A DNA stretch of 64,000 nt from Spirodela intermedia (taxonomy: Eukaryota > Streptophyta > Magnoliopsida > Alismatales > Araceae): assembly GCA_902729315.2 (NCBI GenBank), contig LR746265.1, forward strand, positions 9,295,392 to 9,359,391. Reading direction: 5' to 3'. A program made the position numbers and the translations under genes. Of this stretch, positions 48,801 through 61,265 are shown piece after piece. The notes beneath the pieces are model-generated. The model did no database searches, was not told the origin of the DNA, and saw nothing but the letters and a program-made list of their open reading frames with translations. The first letter of the stretch is position 1; each line of letters opens with the position of its first letter.

Positions 48801-49776
48801 GCGCTCTCTTGATGGGGGGTCCTACCTCCCCTTTATATGGGGGCCCACAAGTGGGCTAAGGGGAGGTGGGCCCACTTGAGGCCCTCAAGCCCATAAGCCA
48901 CAAAGGCTACAAAGGGGCTTATTGGGCCTCTTAAAGAGAGACCCAATAAGCTCCCCTAAAAGGAGACAGAGGAGGGCCCTCTTACGGTGCTTAAGTGGGC
49001 CTCAAATGAAGACCCAAATAAGCCCCAAAAGAGGCCCAAAAAAGAAAGACACATAGGTCCCCCCCCCTTAGGGTTTTAATTGGGCCTCAAAGAAAGACCC
49101 AATAAAACCCTAAAGAAAGGGAAACAAACAACAATACACACACATAAAATTGGGCCCGCTAACACACAAACGTGAGGCCCAACAAGTCAACATGAAAATA
49201 CCAAGAAAGATAAGGGTGAGCTCGAGCTCGTCGTCAACGCGGAGGTGGAATATCGTTGTCCCAAAGGGCTAGGCCGTGTAGCGAAAGCCAGGCTCCTTCA
49301 TCTTCGCACGTCAATCGGGCTGAACTCGGACTACCGGTGTCTCCTGAGCTGATGGAGAAAGGTCCCGCTCGCCATCAAATCCCATGTCATGTGTGTGAAT
49401 TCTCAGACACACATTCGTTTGAGAATAATGGTCACCGTGAAAACAAGTTGACTATATTTTTCTCATTTTTATTATTGTCTTATCTCTCTCTTTCATGAGA
49501 CTACTTCTTCTCTCTCCATCTCTCGTGAGATCTCTCTCTTGCTCAATTGATCTCCCTCTCTTTCTCTCCAACGACTGATCTCCCTCTCTCTCCTTCTCTC
49601 TCCCTCTCTCTATCATGAACCTTTCTCTCTCTTTGTCTCACATGAGATTTCCTCCTCTCTCTTCTCTCTCTCTTTTCCTCCTTCCTTTCTTCGCTCCTTT
49701 ATTCTTCTCACCTCACCCTTCTATTTTATTATTTCTATTAAATATTAATAAAAATATTAAAATCACTCTATATTGG
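45875..49776 (-). repeat. Right arm of diverged palindrome (interrupted)
   Basis: Reverse complement of 43,767-45,845, split by a local 42-bp tandem duplication (47,409-47,450 repeated at 47,451-47,482) and by the solo LTR. The inner half has the same order of motifs as the 5' half of LTR family S (TGTGGAAGGGGAGTG..GCACATGTG), so the arms may be old relatives of that family placed head to head. Confidence 0.8.
47483..49377 (-). mobile_element. 1.9-kb solo LTR inside the palindrome arm
   Basis: Ends are TGATG...CATCA, flanked by AATCA and AATCC where the other arm shows an uninterrupted site. This fits a 5-bp target-site duplication with one change. A TATA box (CATATAAAGGGG) on the minus strand near 48,835 gives the orientation. 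The region behind it is very GC-rich (48,000-48,760), and GGGCCTC/AGACCCAATAA words repeat at 48,920-49,110. Open frames here (for example 47,735-48,250) look like GC artefacts. No gag or pol is present. Confidence 0.75.
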
Positions 49777-50613
49777 CCACAGATGATGTGGAAGAAGAGT
49801 AATGCACACATACATGTCCCTTACCAGCCTGATCTCCAAAAACTATTGTTGAAATTAAAGTCTAAGTAGATCAAGTTTAAAATTTATAAACCATAAATTG
49901 ACATAACACTTATTGGATGAAATATTGGTAATATTCTGGTCGATCACGAGGATAGTTAGAAATTTAAATGTATGATTGCAATGCACACAACTGAGAAGGA
50001 CAAATGTTTAGGTGTGATGATTAGAGGAGAATAAGAGTAATGGACAAAATAAACCTTAACTTACTCATGGAGATGCTGCACCTATACCCACAAGTTAAAT
50101 GAGAATGACTAACCCTTAAGAGGGTTGCTCTCTTTTGTGTTTGGTAGCTGTCACCTACCACACACTTGAGTAGGCTATACATCGCACGATGGTGCTCACC
50201 AAGATGCGCCGTAATCCATGGATGATCGTTCTCCAATCGTACTTCGTTGGAGGATGAGAAAGAAAGTGAGAATTCCACTATATTTTGTGGGGTGAAAAAG
50301 GTAGAAAACATACCCCAAATGTTTGTCTTCAAAGCAAAGAGGAAGGGAGACAACACACTTCCTTCAGAGGCTCGGAAACCTTCTAAAAGAAAATCAAACA
50401 AAAAAAATTTACTCAAGAAAAGATCTAAATGGGCTCTACACTTGTTTGCTGGCATCCCATTCGTTGTAAATGGATTTCTCTAATTTTACATTGGAAAAGA
50501 GTATATATGGGTGGTTGTGCTCACGGTGTCCCTCTCCCCTCTGTTGGTCTCCTTTTACAAAGCCTCACGAATGGCTGAGATGAGTTAAGGTTCCTAAAAA
50601 TTAGGTTAGCCAT
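49777..50613. other. Transposon-derived DNA, mostly unrecognised
   Basis: Bases 49,777-49,820 resemble an inner part of LTR family S (GATGTGGAAG..GTAATGCACACA). The remainder carries short open frames without known domains. Confidence 0.4.
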
Positions 50614-52352
50614 TGACGTGACTTAGTCGTTGTATAGTAAATCACGTAAATTTAAAATTTATAAAACTAGAAAATATCAATTTTCAAATATCTAGGAGTA
50701 TTTCTGAATAAATATATCAATTATAATTCAATAAAACTTTTAACAATAGTGATAATTTTTCAAGTCGATCACAAAGGTGTATATAATACTAGGTAATTTT
50801 CTAGATTTTTTCTCAAATAATACAATTTTCTTATAAATTTAATATTAAGAAATAAAAGTAAAATATATTTAAAATTCACAAAAAAGGGAAATAAGGGTGC
50901 GGACATTAGGATGACGTCAACATTTAATGAATGCGAATCGGATGAAAATAGAGTTTGGTCGGTGATTCTTATGTAAGTGATTACAGACGATTTAATTGAT
51001 CAAATTAAGATCTATAAAAACCAGAAGAATCATAATTGAATGAAATATACCTTGGTAAATTTAAATCACACAAATTATCACTAATAGAAATTAAGTTGAA
51101 AGTAGGAAAAAAGAGTTCTAGCATCGCGACGGCAATGCGTTGATGATGCACCAAAATTTTAAGCATTCGAGAAGATTGTCGTGTAGTGTCTACGACCTCG
51201 AAGATTCTCCCTAGACAAGGACGACATAGGCAATCTCTAGATCTCCTTGCAAAGTCTAGAGATCAATGAAATGATTCGTCGAATTATCTCTAGCAACTGT
51301 CACCCGGTAGAGCAAAAAAATGATAACTTTGCGGCTCTCCAATGGCTGTCACCCAACAGAGAGGAGTTGGATGAAGAAAGGGCACATGTCAGGGAGCTTC
51401 ATCTTCAGGTCTACACAGCAAGAAGAGGCTCTTCATCGCATCCGGTATGTTCTCAAGAGATGATGACTCATCTCCTAGTGGATCATCCTCTTCCTGACGA
51501 TGGCTTATTCATTGATCAATCAAAGATGATTTACTCGATGGATTCACGATCCTTTTATCGCGAATTGTTCAGTAATTTTAATAACAATGCTCTGCGGATT
51601 GTGTTGACAAGATTTTTGCCAATGATCCAGTGATTCTATCGGCTTAATCCTTCACTAGCGATTTGCAAGGAAGTTGTGATAATTAGATAAAAATACGAGT
51701 TTTGGCTCTAGAAAGATTTGAACTCGCGTCGGTCGCCTACTTGCATGAAAGAGATTGAAATAAGTACTTTAATGTCCTCATAAAGTGACATCATCATGGT
51801 ATGTCTCTATTATAACTAAGGAGTATTTTAGATATTAAAATAAATGAAACTATTCTAGGGAAGGTGTGACGCGGGTTTAGTTCCACATCGATTGTATGCC
51901 GAAGTTTTAGGCAAATATATAGTAGTATCACATTTGCCAGTAATGAGTCCCTTTCTCTTGTGTGTACGACCACTCCTTGCCCCATAGCTAGTTGACCACA
52001 ATGATGTGGAAGGAGAATGGCACACATGTGCCCCCATCAGACCTAGCTGCTCAAACTTTTGCTCGCGGCTCCCCCCAACTACGCTTTCGACCTGCTTGTG
52101 GGCCCGATTGGTTGGCGGGTCCCCCCTTTTGCTATATTTTTATTTTAATTTCTTTTTCTTCATTTATCTCAAAAATAGGACTATAAAAATCATATAAATT
52201 TGTAACAAATTATATAATTAGCTAAAAATTCATGTTAATCAATTGAAAACCACTTTTCACAATTTAACATAAATATAAGTCTATTTATTATGAGTTAAGG
52301 CTAAAACTATATTATTTACTAATTATTAACTCATGATGATGAAGACTTATTA
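50614..52352 (-). mobile_element. LTR, gypsy family S (copy S2)
   Basis: Runs from TGACGTGACTTAGTCG to GACTTATTA on the plus strand, the reverse of the family termini. It contains about 110 bp near 51,730-51,850 that S1 lacks. A 128-codon frame at 51,247-51,633 on the plus strand corresponds to that in S1. No internal region is attached. Confidence 0.75.
51247..51633 (+). other. 128-codon open frame antisense in LTR S2
   Basis: Same register and length as the frame in S1, sharing SLEINEM, EQKND, FAA, VRELH, SMDSRSFY and RIVLTRF. The corresponding part of S3 has stops. No known domain. Confidence 0.3.
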
Positions 52353-52539
52353 AGAGGGACATTTGATATTTCGAAAGACATCACTTTATCTCACGTGAGA
52401 TTAAGTGATGAAAAGCCTTTTAAAATATCTCATGTGAGTTTCATGTGAGCACCTATCTAATTAATAAAAATCAATAGCAAGAAATGACAACACAGAATGT
52501 GGTGTACCAAATCCAAATGGCTGAAGGAAGAAAGGATGA
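52353..52539. other. Gap between head-to-head LTRs S2 and S3
   Basis: 187 bp of unique sequence. It holds the small palindrome ATCTCACGTGAGAT. No gene. Confidence 0.4.
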
Positions 52540-54188
52540 TTAATAAGTTTTTATTATCATGAGTTAATAATTAGAAAATAATATAGTTTTACCCTTAACT
52601 CATGATAAATAGACTTATATTTATGTTAAATTATGAAAAGTTATTTTCAGTTGATTAATGTGAATTTTTAGCTAATTATGTGATTTTCTACGAATTTATA
52701 TGATTTTTATAGTCTTATTTTTGAGATAAATGAAGAAAAAAAATTAAAATAAAAATATAGCAAAATGGGTGGACTTGCTGGCTAGTTGGGCCTGCAAGTG
52801 GGTCAGAAGCGCAGTCAAGGGGAGCTGCTAATAGGGGCTCGAGCGGCTAGGACTGATGGGGGCACATGTGCATCACTCCCCTTCCACATCACTGGTGGCC
52901 GGCCGGTTGTGAGGTAAGGAATGGTCGTACATGCAGGAGAAAGAGACTCATTGCTTAGAAATGTGATATTAGTATTTATTTGCTTAAAACTTTGGCGCAC
53001 AAGTAATGTGGGACTAAATCCGTATCACACCTTTCCTTAAAAGGCTTCAAAGGTATGCAATCGATACAGGTTCAAATCCTCCTAGAGCCAAAACTTGTAT
53101 TTTTTATCTAATTAAGGCGACTTTCCTGCAGATCGTCGGTGAAAGATTAAGCCGCCAAAATTGCTAGATCATCGGCAAAAATCTCATCAATACGATTTGC
53201 AGAGCATTGTTACTAAAATTGTTGAACGATTCGCAGTAAAAGGATCACAAATTCATCGAGTAAATCATCTCCGATTGATTGATGAACAAGTTGATGTCGA
53301 GAAGAGGACGATCTGCCGAGAGACAAGTCGCCACCTCCTGTGAGTGTATCGGATGCAATGAAGAGACTTCTCTTACAGTGCGAACTTGAGGATGAAGCTC
53401 CCTAACACATGCCCAACCTCCATCCAGCTACTCTCCGTCAGGTGACAGCCGCTAAAGAGCCGCAAAGTCATCATTTTTCCGCTCTACCAGGTGACACCCA
53501 TCAAAGATGATTCGATGACCCATTTTATTAATCTTTAAACTTCACAAGAAGATCTAGAGATTGTCCACGTCATCCTTGTCTAAGGAGAGCTTTCAAAATT
53601 GTGGACACTGCATGACGATCCTCTCGAACACTTAAGATTCTAGTGCATCACCGACGCATCGCCGCCGCAATGCCCAGAACTCTATGTTTTTGTTTTCAAC
53701 TTAATTTTTTTTCATTTAGTGATAATTTTTATGATTTAAATTTACCAAGTTATATTTTATTCAATTACGATTCTTCTGGGTTTTACAGATCTTAATTTGA
53801 TCAATTAAATCGTCTGTAATCGCTTACGTAAGAATCACCGGGTGAAACTCTATTTCTGTCTGATTCGTGTTCATCAGGTGCTGACATCATCCTAACGTCT
53901 TCACCCTTATTTTCCTTTTTTTTATAAATTTTAAATATATTTTATTTTGATTTCCTAATAGAAAATTTATAGAAAATCGTATTCTTTGAGAAAAATTCTG
54001 AGACATTACCCAATATTATATTACATCCCTGATATATATCTGGAAAAATACCACTATTTTTAGAAAAAAATTGAATTAGAATTGATATATTTGTTCAAAA
54101 ATGCTTCTAAATATCTAAAAATTAGTATTTTCTAATTTTATAAATTTTACATTTGCGTGATTTACTATATAACGACTAAGTCACATCA
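52540..54188 (+). mobile_element. LTR, gypsy family S (copy S3)
   Basis: Starts TTAATAAGTTTTTATTATCATGAG and ends CGACTAAGTCACATCA. It has the complete order of family motifs, and its antisense frame is broken. No internal region follows. Confidence 0.75.
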
Positions 54189-54416
54189 CCTCTCATTAAT
54201 ATAAATTAGGCATAAGTCCATAACAAATAAGATCCTCTTCTTTCATCTGTCTAAAATTCTAAATATCATCTAAATAAATTCCAAGCGATATTCAAATCTT
54301 GTTCACCACTTTATATATGTTTAAAATTTATTTGTAACTAATAGTCCATACGAAAACACATTTATATGTATAAACACATTTTCAAATGTATAATGGGCTA
54401 AGTTTGTGATAAGTCT

Positions 54417-56184
54417 TCATTATCATGAGTTAATAATTAGTAAATGATATAGTTTTATCCTTAACTCATTAATATAGTGGTTTCTAGTTGATTAATGTGA
54501 ATTTTTAGTTAATTATGTGATTTTATATGAATTTATATGATTTTTCTAGTCTTGTTTTTGAGATAAATGAAGAAAAAAATTAAAAACATAGAAAAAAAGG
54601 GGGACCCGCTGGTCAGCCGGGCTTGCAAGCGGGTCGAAAGCATAGTCAGGGGGAGCTGCAAGCAAGGGCTCGAGCAGCTATGAATCGATGGGGGCATGTG
54701 TGTGCCACTTCCCTTCCACATCATCGGTGGACAGCTGGTTATGGGATAAAGAGTGGTCGTACACGCAGGAGAAATAAACTAATTACTTAGAAATGTGATA
54801 TTACTATATATTCATCCAAAACTTCGGTGTACAACCAATGTGGGACTAAACTCGGTCACACTTTCTCTAGAATGGTTTCATTTATTTTAATAGAGAGATA
54901 TCATGATGAAGTCACTTTATAAGGGCATTAGAGTGCTTATTTCAAACTCTCTCCTGTAGGTAGTCAACCAACGTGAGTTTGAATCCTACAAGAGCTAAAA
55001 ACTCATATTTTTATCTAATTAAATTGTGATTTTTCTACAGATTGTCGGTGAAAGATAAGCCACCAAAATCGCTTGATCATCAGCAAAAATCTAGTCGACT
55101 CAATTTGTGGAGAATTGTTACTAAAATTGTTGAATGATTTGTAATAAAAAGATCACGAATCTATTGAGTAAAGTATCTCTGATTGATCAACGAATAAGTT
55201 GTCGTTAGAAAGATGATGATCCACTAGGAGATGAGTCATCACCTCTTGAGAACATATAAGATGCGATGAAAAGCCTCCTCTTGTTGTGTGGACTTGAAGA
55301 TGAAGCTCCCTAGCACACGCCCCACCTCTATCTAGCTCTTTTTCGTTAGGTGACAACTGCTAGAGAGTCACAAAGTCGCCGTTTTTTCGCTCCGTCAAGT
55401 GACAGCTGCCAAAAATGATTTGACGACCCATTTCATCAATCTTTGGACTTTGCAAGAAGATCTAGAGATTGACCATGTCATCATTGTCCAAGGAGAGTCT
55501 TCGAGCCCATGGATGCTACACGACAATCCTCCCAAACACTTAGGATTCTAATACATCACCGACGCATCGCCGCCGCGACACTGGAACTCTATTTTCCTAC
55601 TTTCAACTTAATTTTTACTTCATTTAATAATAATTTGTGTCGTTTAAATTTACCAAACTATTCTTCATTAAATTACGATTCTTCTGACTTTTACAGTTCT
55701 TAATTTGATCAATTAAATCATCTAATCACATATGTAAGAATCACCGGGTGGAACTCTATTTTCGCCTGATTCACATTTTTTAGGCACTGACATCATCCTA
55801 ATGTCCACACCCTTATTCTTCTCTATTCTTATTTTTTAGGCACTAACATCATCCTTATTTTTTAGGCACTGACATCATTCTAAAAATCACCCAGTGGAAC
55901 TCTATTCTTCTCTTTTTTGTGAATTTTAAATATATTTTATTTACATATTTTATCTAAAATTTATACAAAAAATGTATTCTTTGAGAAAAAATTTGAAAAA
56001 TTACCTGATATTATATTACATCCCTGTGATCAACCTAGAAAATTCTCACTATTTTTAAAACTTTTATTGAATTATAATTGATATATGTTTTCAGAAATAC
56101 TTCTAAATATCTGAATATTGATATTTTCTAGTTTTATAAATTTTAAATTTGTGTGATTAACTATACAATGACTAAGTCACGTCA
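54417..56184 (+). mobile_element. 5' LTR of a Ty3/gypsy element (copy S4)
   Basis: TGATAAGTCTTCAT...GTCACGTCA, 1,768 bp, immediately followed by AATTT and a primer-binding site, then gag. This copy identifies the whole family as LTRs. The start hairpin is partly deleted, and a short tandem duplication (TTTTTTAGGCACTGACATCAT) lies at 55,785-55,885. Confidence 0.85.
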
Positions 56185-56189
56185 AATTT

Positions 56190-56207
56190 TGACACCATTG
56201 CCGAAGA
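56190..56207 (+). other. Decayed tRNA-Asp primer-binding site
   Basis: TGACACCATTGCCGAAGA lies 5 bp after the LTR. The form common in Athila/Tat-type elements, complementary to the tRNA-Asp 3' end, is TGGCGCCGTTGCCGGGGA. All five differences are G to A. Confidence 0.8.
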
Positions 56208-56299
56208 TGTATTACATAATATTTGGTAATTTTCTATTTTTCTCTTTGAGTACACAAAACTTTAATTCTAATTTTATTTTCTTCTTGTAGAAAAACTTT

Positions 56300-57301
56300 A
56301 AAAAAAAAAGAGAACAAAGAGCAGCAAGGCAAGGACTGGAGCATATTGAAGGAGGATAATAGTTATTAAACTTTTTTCTTGAATTTATTGATTTTTATGC
56401 ATGGTAGAAGATCCTTACATCTTAAGTTAGAAAATCCTTTTATTATTTCATTCAAAACTAAAAATCTGAAAGAAAAATTAATTTTGATGGATCCCAAAAT
56501 GAAGTACAAGTCAAATTGAGAATAATCCTATAGTCATGAAAAATCATTATATCTTTGATTCATTTCAAAGAACATACAATATTAGAGTCCCATTAGCACC
56601 CATTAAATTCGAAATAAATTCATAAATTTTTCAAATGCTCTCTAATTTTCATGAATTGTCTTTAGAGAAACCTCATCAACATTTAGAAAAATTTTATATG
56701 ATCTTTGATTTAGTTAATCTCCCTTAAGTTACACCAGAAATTATTAAGATAAAATTATTTTTTCATATACTTAGGGACAAACTTAGTTATTGGCTATCCA
56801 CATTATATAGAGAATTAACTAATTGGAACGACATAGAACAAGCCTTTCTTCGAAAATTTTACCCCTTAAAAAAAACTCAAAATATGAGAAAACATATATT
56901 GAGTTTTTCTCAAAGGCCAAGAGAAACTTTGCATGAGACATGAGAAAAATTCAAAGATTTTCTTAGAAATTTTCTTCATCATGTTATACCCAAGTGGCAA
57001 CTCAATAGAATTTTTTTATAATAGATTATTAGAATAACATAAAAATATGGTTGATTCTATATGTAAAGTAACTTTTATGCAGAAAACCTCTTCTGAGATT
57101 TACAGCTTTTATGAGAATTTAAGTAAAAATTCTAGAGATCAAGCCTCTTTTGAGTTATATGATAAGGATAAGAAAAGAAGAATTTATCAATTGCATCATC
57201 AAAATTATTCTAATTTAAGAAATGAGGTTAATCGGATTAGTCAAATATTAAAAAAACTTAATTTACTTATTGACAATATTAGAAAGCCTCTTAACCCTTA
57301 A
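56300..57301 (+). pseudogene. Ty3/gypsy gag remnant
   Basis: Frames from about 56,640 read like the retrotransposon gag family. They include HQHLEKFYMIFDLVNLP, LSYWLSTLYRELTNWNDIEQ and FLRKFYPLKKTQNMR, and then, after stops, MVDSICKVTFMQKTS in the open frame 57,047-57,301. At least three stops or frameshifts are present. It ends where an inverted LTR piece begins. Confidence 0.85.
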
Positions 57302-57321
57302 TTTAATTCAAATAATCTGTC

Positions 57322-57757
57322 CTAAGTAATATTACATTTTCAATCAAGTCCCTTTCTCCTACGTGTACAACCACTTCTTGCCCCATAGCCGATTGACCAC
57401 TAGTGACGTGAAAGGGGAGTGACGCATACGTGCCCCTATCAGTCCTAGTCGCTCGAGCCCCTACTTGCGGCTCCTCCCCAACTACGCTTCCGACCCGCTT
57501 GCAGCCCCGGTTGGTTGGCAAGTCCCCCCTATTTTGCTATATTTTTATTTTTATTTCTTTTTCTTCATTTATCTCAAAAGTAAAACTTTAAAAATTATAT
57601 AAATTCGTATAAAATCACATAATTACCCAAAAATTCATGCTAATTAACTGAAAACCACTCTTCACACTTTAACACAAATAAAAGTCTATTTATCATGAGT
57701 TAAGACTAAAACTATATTATTTACTAATTATTAACTCATGATAATGAAGACTTATCA
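57322..57757 (-). mobile_element. Truncated LTR, gypsy family S (copy S5)
   Basis: Only the 5' ~435 bp of the LTR is present, in minus orientation, ending in the family terminus (GACTTATCA on the plus strand at 57,749-57,757). The complete start hairpin is present. Joined abnormally to the gag remnant. Confidence 0.75.
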
Positions 57758-58114
57758 CTCCATATTAATTTTTTCCTCTCTTACTCTAGAATTAGATCTA
57801 GGTGACTCTAAAGGGGCAATTAAGATAGGTCTTTGAGACTTCTACCACACATACAAATCAACAAATCTTCAAATATTTAAAAAAAATAAAATAATTTCTT
57901 CAACAATGATGTTTTCATGATGTCTTCAAGAAGCAATAATAACAGAAATAAAAAGAATGTGGTAAGGAACAAAGTAAATTCAAAGTTAGATATCACTTTA
58001 ATCCAACTTGAAGATGTACCTTGGTTCGTGCTCAACTCCCTCTACAAATCACAAGGATCACTCAACCTAGTTTGGCTACACAACTCCCTAGCAACAACAC
58101 TAATTTTTTATTAT

Positions 58115-58410
58115 TCTCAATCGTCGCTAATAAGAAATGTCAAAAGTACTATTTATAATCTTTGAAAATGATTCATAAGGATGCTAAAAGAATAGACTTA
58201 TTTAGAATATCTAAGTTGAACCACAGAGAATTGACTAAACTAAGGAAGATCATGAGTTGACATAATTGATTTTTTAATGAAGGGTAAGATGAGAAACTAG
58301 AAGATAGTTGACTTAGGCACAGAGGGAATAAATGAAACTTAAATTGATGACTCTTTAATTAACAATATAGGAGAAATTAGGGAGATGACACAATCAATGA
58401 ATGGTTGAGA
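58115..58410 (+). repeat. Left arm of diverged inverted repeat
   Basis: Reverse complement matches 59,945-60,185 at about 75% by eye, e.g. ATTGATTGTGTC, CTCCCTAATTTCTC and AGATATTCT. No coding content was recognised. Confidence 0.75.
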
Positions 58411-59172
58411 GTGATGGATTATCTAAACCTTAATGTGCATGAAAGAAAATCCTTAAGCACTCTAGATCACCCTATGTCACTTAGAAGATTGATAGATAAG
58501 TCAAAGAGAATCTTAATCTACTCCTATATATTATCTTAATCCTCTCTCAATTCCTCTCAACCCTAAAATTATGCTCAATCTTGATAAATCAAGAAAGCAC
58601 TAAATAAAAAAGGGAAAGGGATGAAATTAGAATCTACTCTACTCTATATCTAATTCTTCTCTCACTCAATCTCAAGTGGGATCAAACTTAACAAGTTAAG
58701 AAATCCACAAGACTTGAGAGAATGAGAGAGAATGGATGGAGATGAATCAGACCTAAGGCTCAATCCTAATGTCACTCTAGAAGATTTCTATATCCAACTC
58801 TTACATAACCTTTGAGAAGATCCAACTCTCTTTCACCGAGATGATCAGTAGAAAAGGGGATACAAGAAAAGAAACATGATTTCATTGAAATAAAATATAA
58901 AAGTTAATAAATTAACCACAAAAACTAAAGTATAATGCCTTCTTTTTTAACCCTTGGAGTGCTTCAAGGGGATCCTTCTTCAAGAGTTCTTGGACTTGCC
59001 TCCATTGGTGAAGTTCTTGGACTTGCTCTTTCTTCTCTTTTAGCCGGCTCATCTCCCAAGCAAAGAATGTATCTTCTCTCTAAGCTTTTATACACCTCCT
59101 CTAAGCTTTAATATATCTTCAAGCATGCACAACTGTAGGATCTCCCACCCACCCCTTGGAAGACTAAGAGAT

Positions 59173-59208
<36 letters not shown>

Positions 59209-59944
59209 AAATTAAGTGGTTAATAGGTTGGTTGTGGAAGAGAGAGAGAGAATCATGGGAGAGAGAGAGAGAGAGAGAGGGGATGCAATGGTTGAAATTC
59301 AACCGTTGCCTAGGATATAGAAAATTTCAGGAAAAAAAATCATAAAAAAACCCTTTAAAATTCATTTAAATCTGAAATAAAACCCAAACATTTTAGAAAA
59401 ATCCGGAAAAATCCTCAAAAATCAGGGAAAATACTTTGAACATAGTAATTCATGCTAAAAAAATAATCATAATTGAGAAAATAAATTTCATTTATTTTAT
59501 AATTAATATTCAAGTGAAGTATATAAATAAATAAATATACATGCTATAAAAAATATGGAAATTTTATGAAATTCAGCATGTATTTAGAACGTTGATCATA
59601 AACTATACTTCACTTATTTTATGCATAATTAAATATTATTTTACATGAAATTAGCCATTAATTGTCTAAATTATGCCATGCTTAACTTGTGGAATTCACA
59701 TGTATCAGCTATCTAGATGGCAAAGTGCTCAAAGATGATTGTTAAATATTTATATAACAAGACTCTCAAGCTTGTTCAATATTTTTTGAAAACTTCTTCT
59801 TTTTATGATATCTATCTATATTTAAATCCTAAAATTAGTCAAAAGTTTGAATTGTTGAAAACTAATATGATATAATTTTAAGGGATCAAATATCCTCTAA
59901 GAGAAACCAATGCACAATCATTAAATAATAATATATATGTATCT
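58411..59944. other. AT-rich DNA between the repeat arms, with GA tracts
   Basis: Contains (GA)n at about 59,172-59,203 and 59,240-59,278. Probably transposon-derived, but no domain or terminus was recognised. Confidence 0.4.
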
Positions 59945-60185
59945 ATTGATTGTGTCGTCTCCCTAATTTCTCTTCTATTATTGATTGAAAAGTCATCAAT
60001 TTAGTGTGTCTCATTTTACTCTTCGTTGAAAACTCAACTATAGTCCATTCGTAATCCTCCATAGTTTAGTTAACTCTCTCTGGTTCGACCCAGATATTCT
60101 CAATAGCTATACTCTTTTAGTATCTTTATAAATCATTCTGAAGATTATAAATAATATTCTTGATGTTCTTTATTGGCGAAAATTT
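59945..60185 (-). repeat. Right arm of diverged inverted repeat
   Basis: Counterpart of 58,115-58,410. The pair encloses about 1.5 kb of AT-rich DNA. Confidence 0.75.
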
Positions 60186-61085
60186 AGAGCAATCAACATA
60201 TAATCCCTAAAGAGTATTAATCACTTATCCTTGCCCAAGAGAGGCTTGTGGGAGAACTCTTCCCATGGTCTCATAGGCTTCCCTTTGAGACTTTCATATT
60301 GCTCTTTATCCATGACTATAGGATGCACCATTTTGGCCACTATGTAATTTTTTTTGTTCTTATTTTCCATTAATTATAGATTTTTTAGTTGTGTTTTTAA
60401 CTACATCTGAGAGTGGACGTTGAAATAATATAGGTTTGTTCTTCAGCAATGCCACATTTTGTATTGGAAGGTTATGCAACTTAACTATCATGAGCAATAT
60501 GAATTATGAGATTGTTGTATGTCAGTCATAAATGGGTCATAATCAGAGCCAAGAAGAAGGTGAATTGGTCCTTCTGCTGAGGGTCGCTAACTAGTCTTGT
60601 ATGAGTCGCCTGTCTCCATCAACAAATCATTCATATTCATTATGGCTCAAAGGAGGGAGAGAATACTAGGCACCCTCCGATGCTAATCTGGGTGGGTGTA
60701 ACTTGCGTAAGAAACATCACACCACATAGATGGCAAAAGCCATGTTGGTAACAAGGATGACAATGGCAATGGCAAAAAAGAGGAGTGTGCGGCAGAATGC
60801 AAACTTCCCCCATAGAACTACGAGGGTGACTGCTTGTGGAGATGATATCAGATGATAAATTTCCTTCAAAGGAAATACTTCATGATGTTTATACGGAGGA
60901 CTGTCCATAGTTTTTATGAAAAAGATTAGTAAAAACAGTTGAAAATAGTATTTACTAAAAATCCCGCGGACCAAGGCCCGCTGAGGATCTCCGGCAAGTA
61001 ACCAATCCCAAATCCAATGAATGAATGATACAGGTCACGCAGCATAGTAATCACACCCCTGGTCACCGGCCATGAGAACCCAGAT
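60186..61085. other. Downstream region of the DUF1223 gene, nothing recognised
   Basis: No credible gene. A short 85-codon minus-strand frame at 60,717-60,974 has hydrophobic stretches but no family resemblance I know. Confidence 0.4.
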
Positions 61086-61087
61086 TG

Positions 61088-61089
<2 letters not shown>

Positions 61090-61149
<60 letters not shown>

Positions 61150-61177
61150 CCTTCCCTCTCTCTCTCTCTCTCTCTCT
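61090..61177. repeat. CT microsatellite downstream of the DUF1223 gene
   Basis: Over 50 bp of uninterrupted (TC)n, then CCCTCCCTTCCC and a further (TC)n. Confidence 0.9.
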
Positions 61178-61265
61178 GCCCCCCTTCCTCCTACGTACAA
61201 GAATCATTATCGAGGAATAAGGTTGGCCGTGTGAGCCCTTCATATGCATGGAAACTCATCACCGA

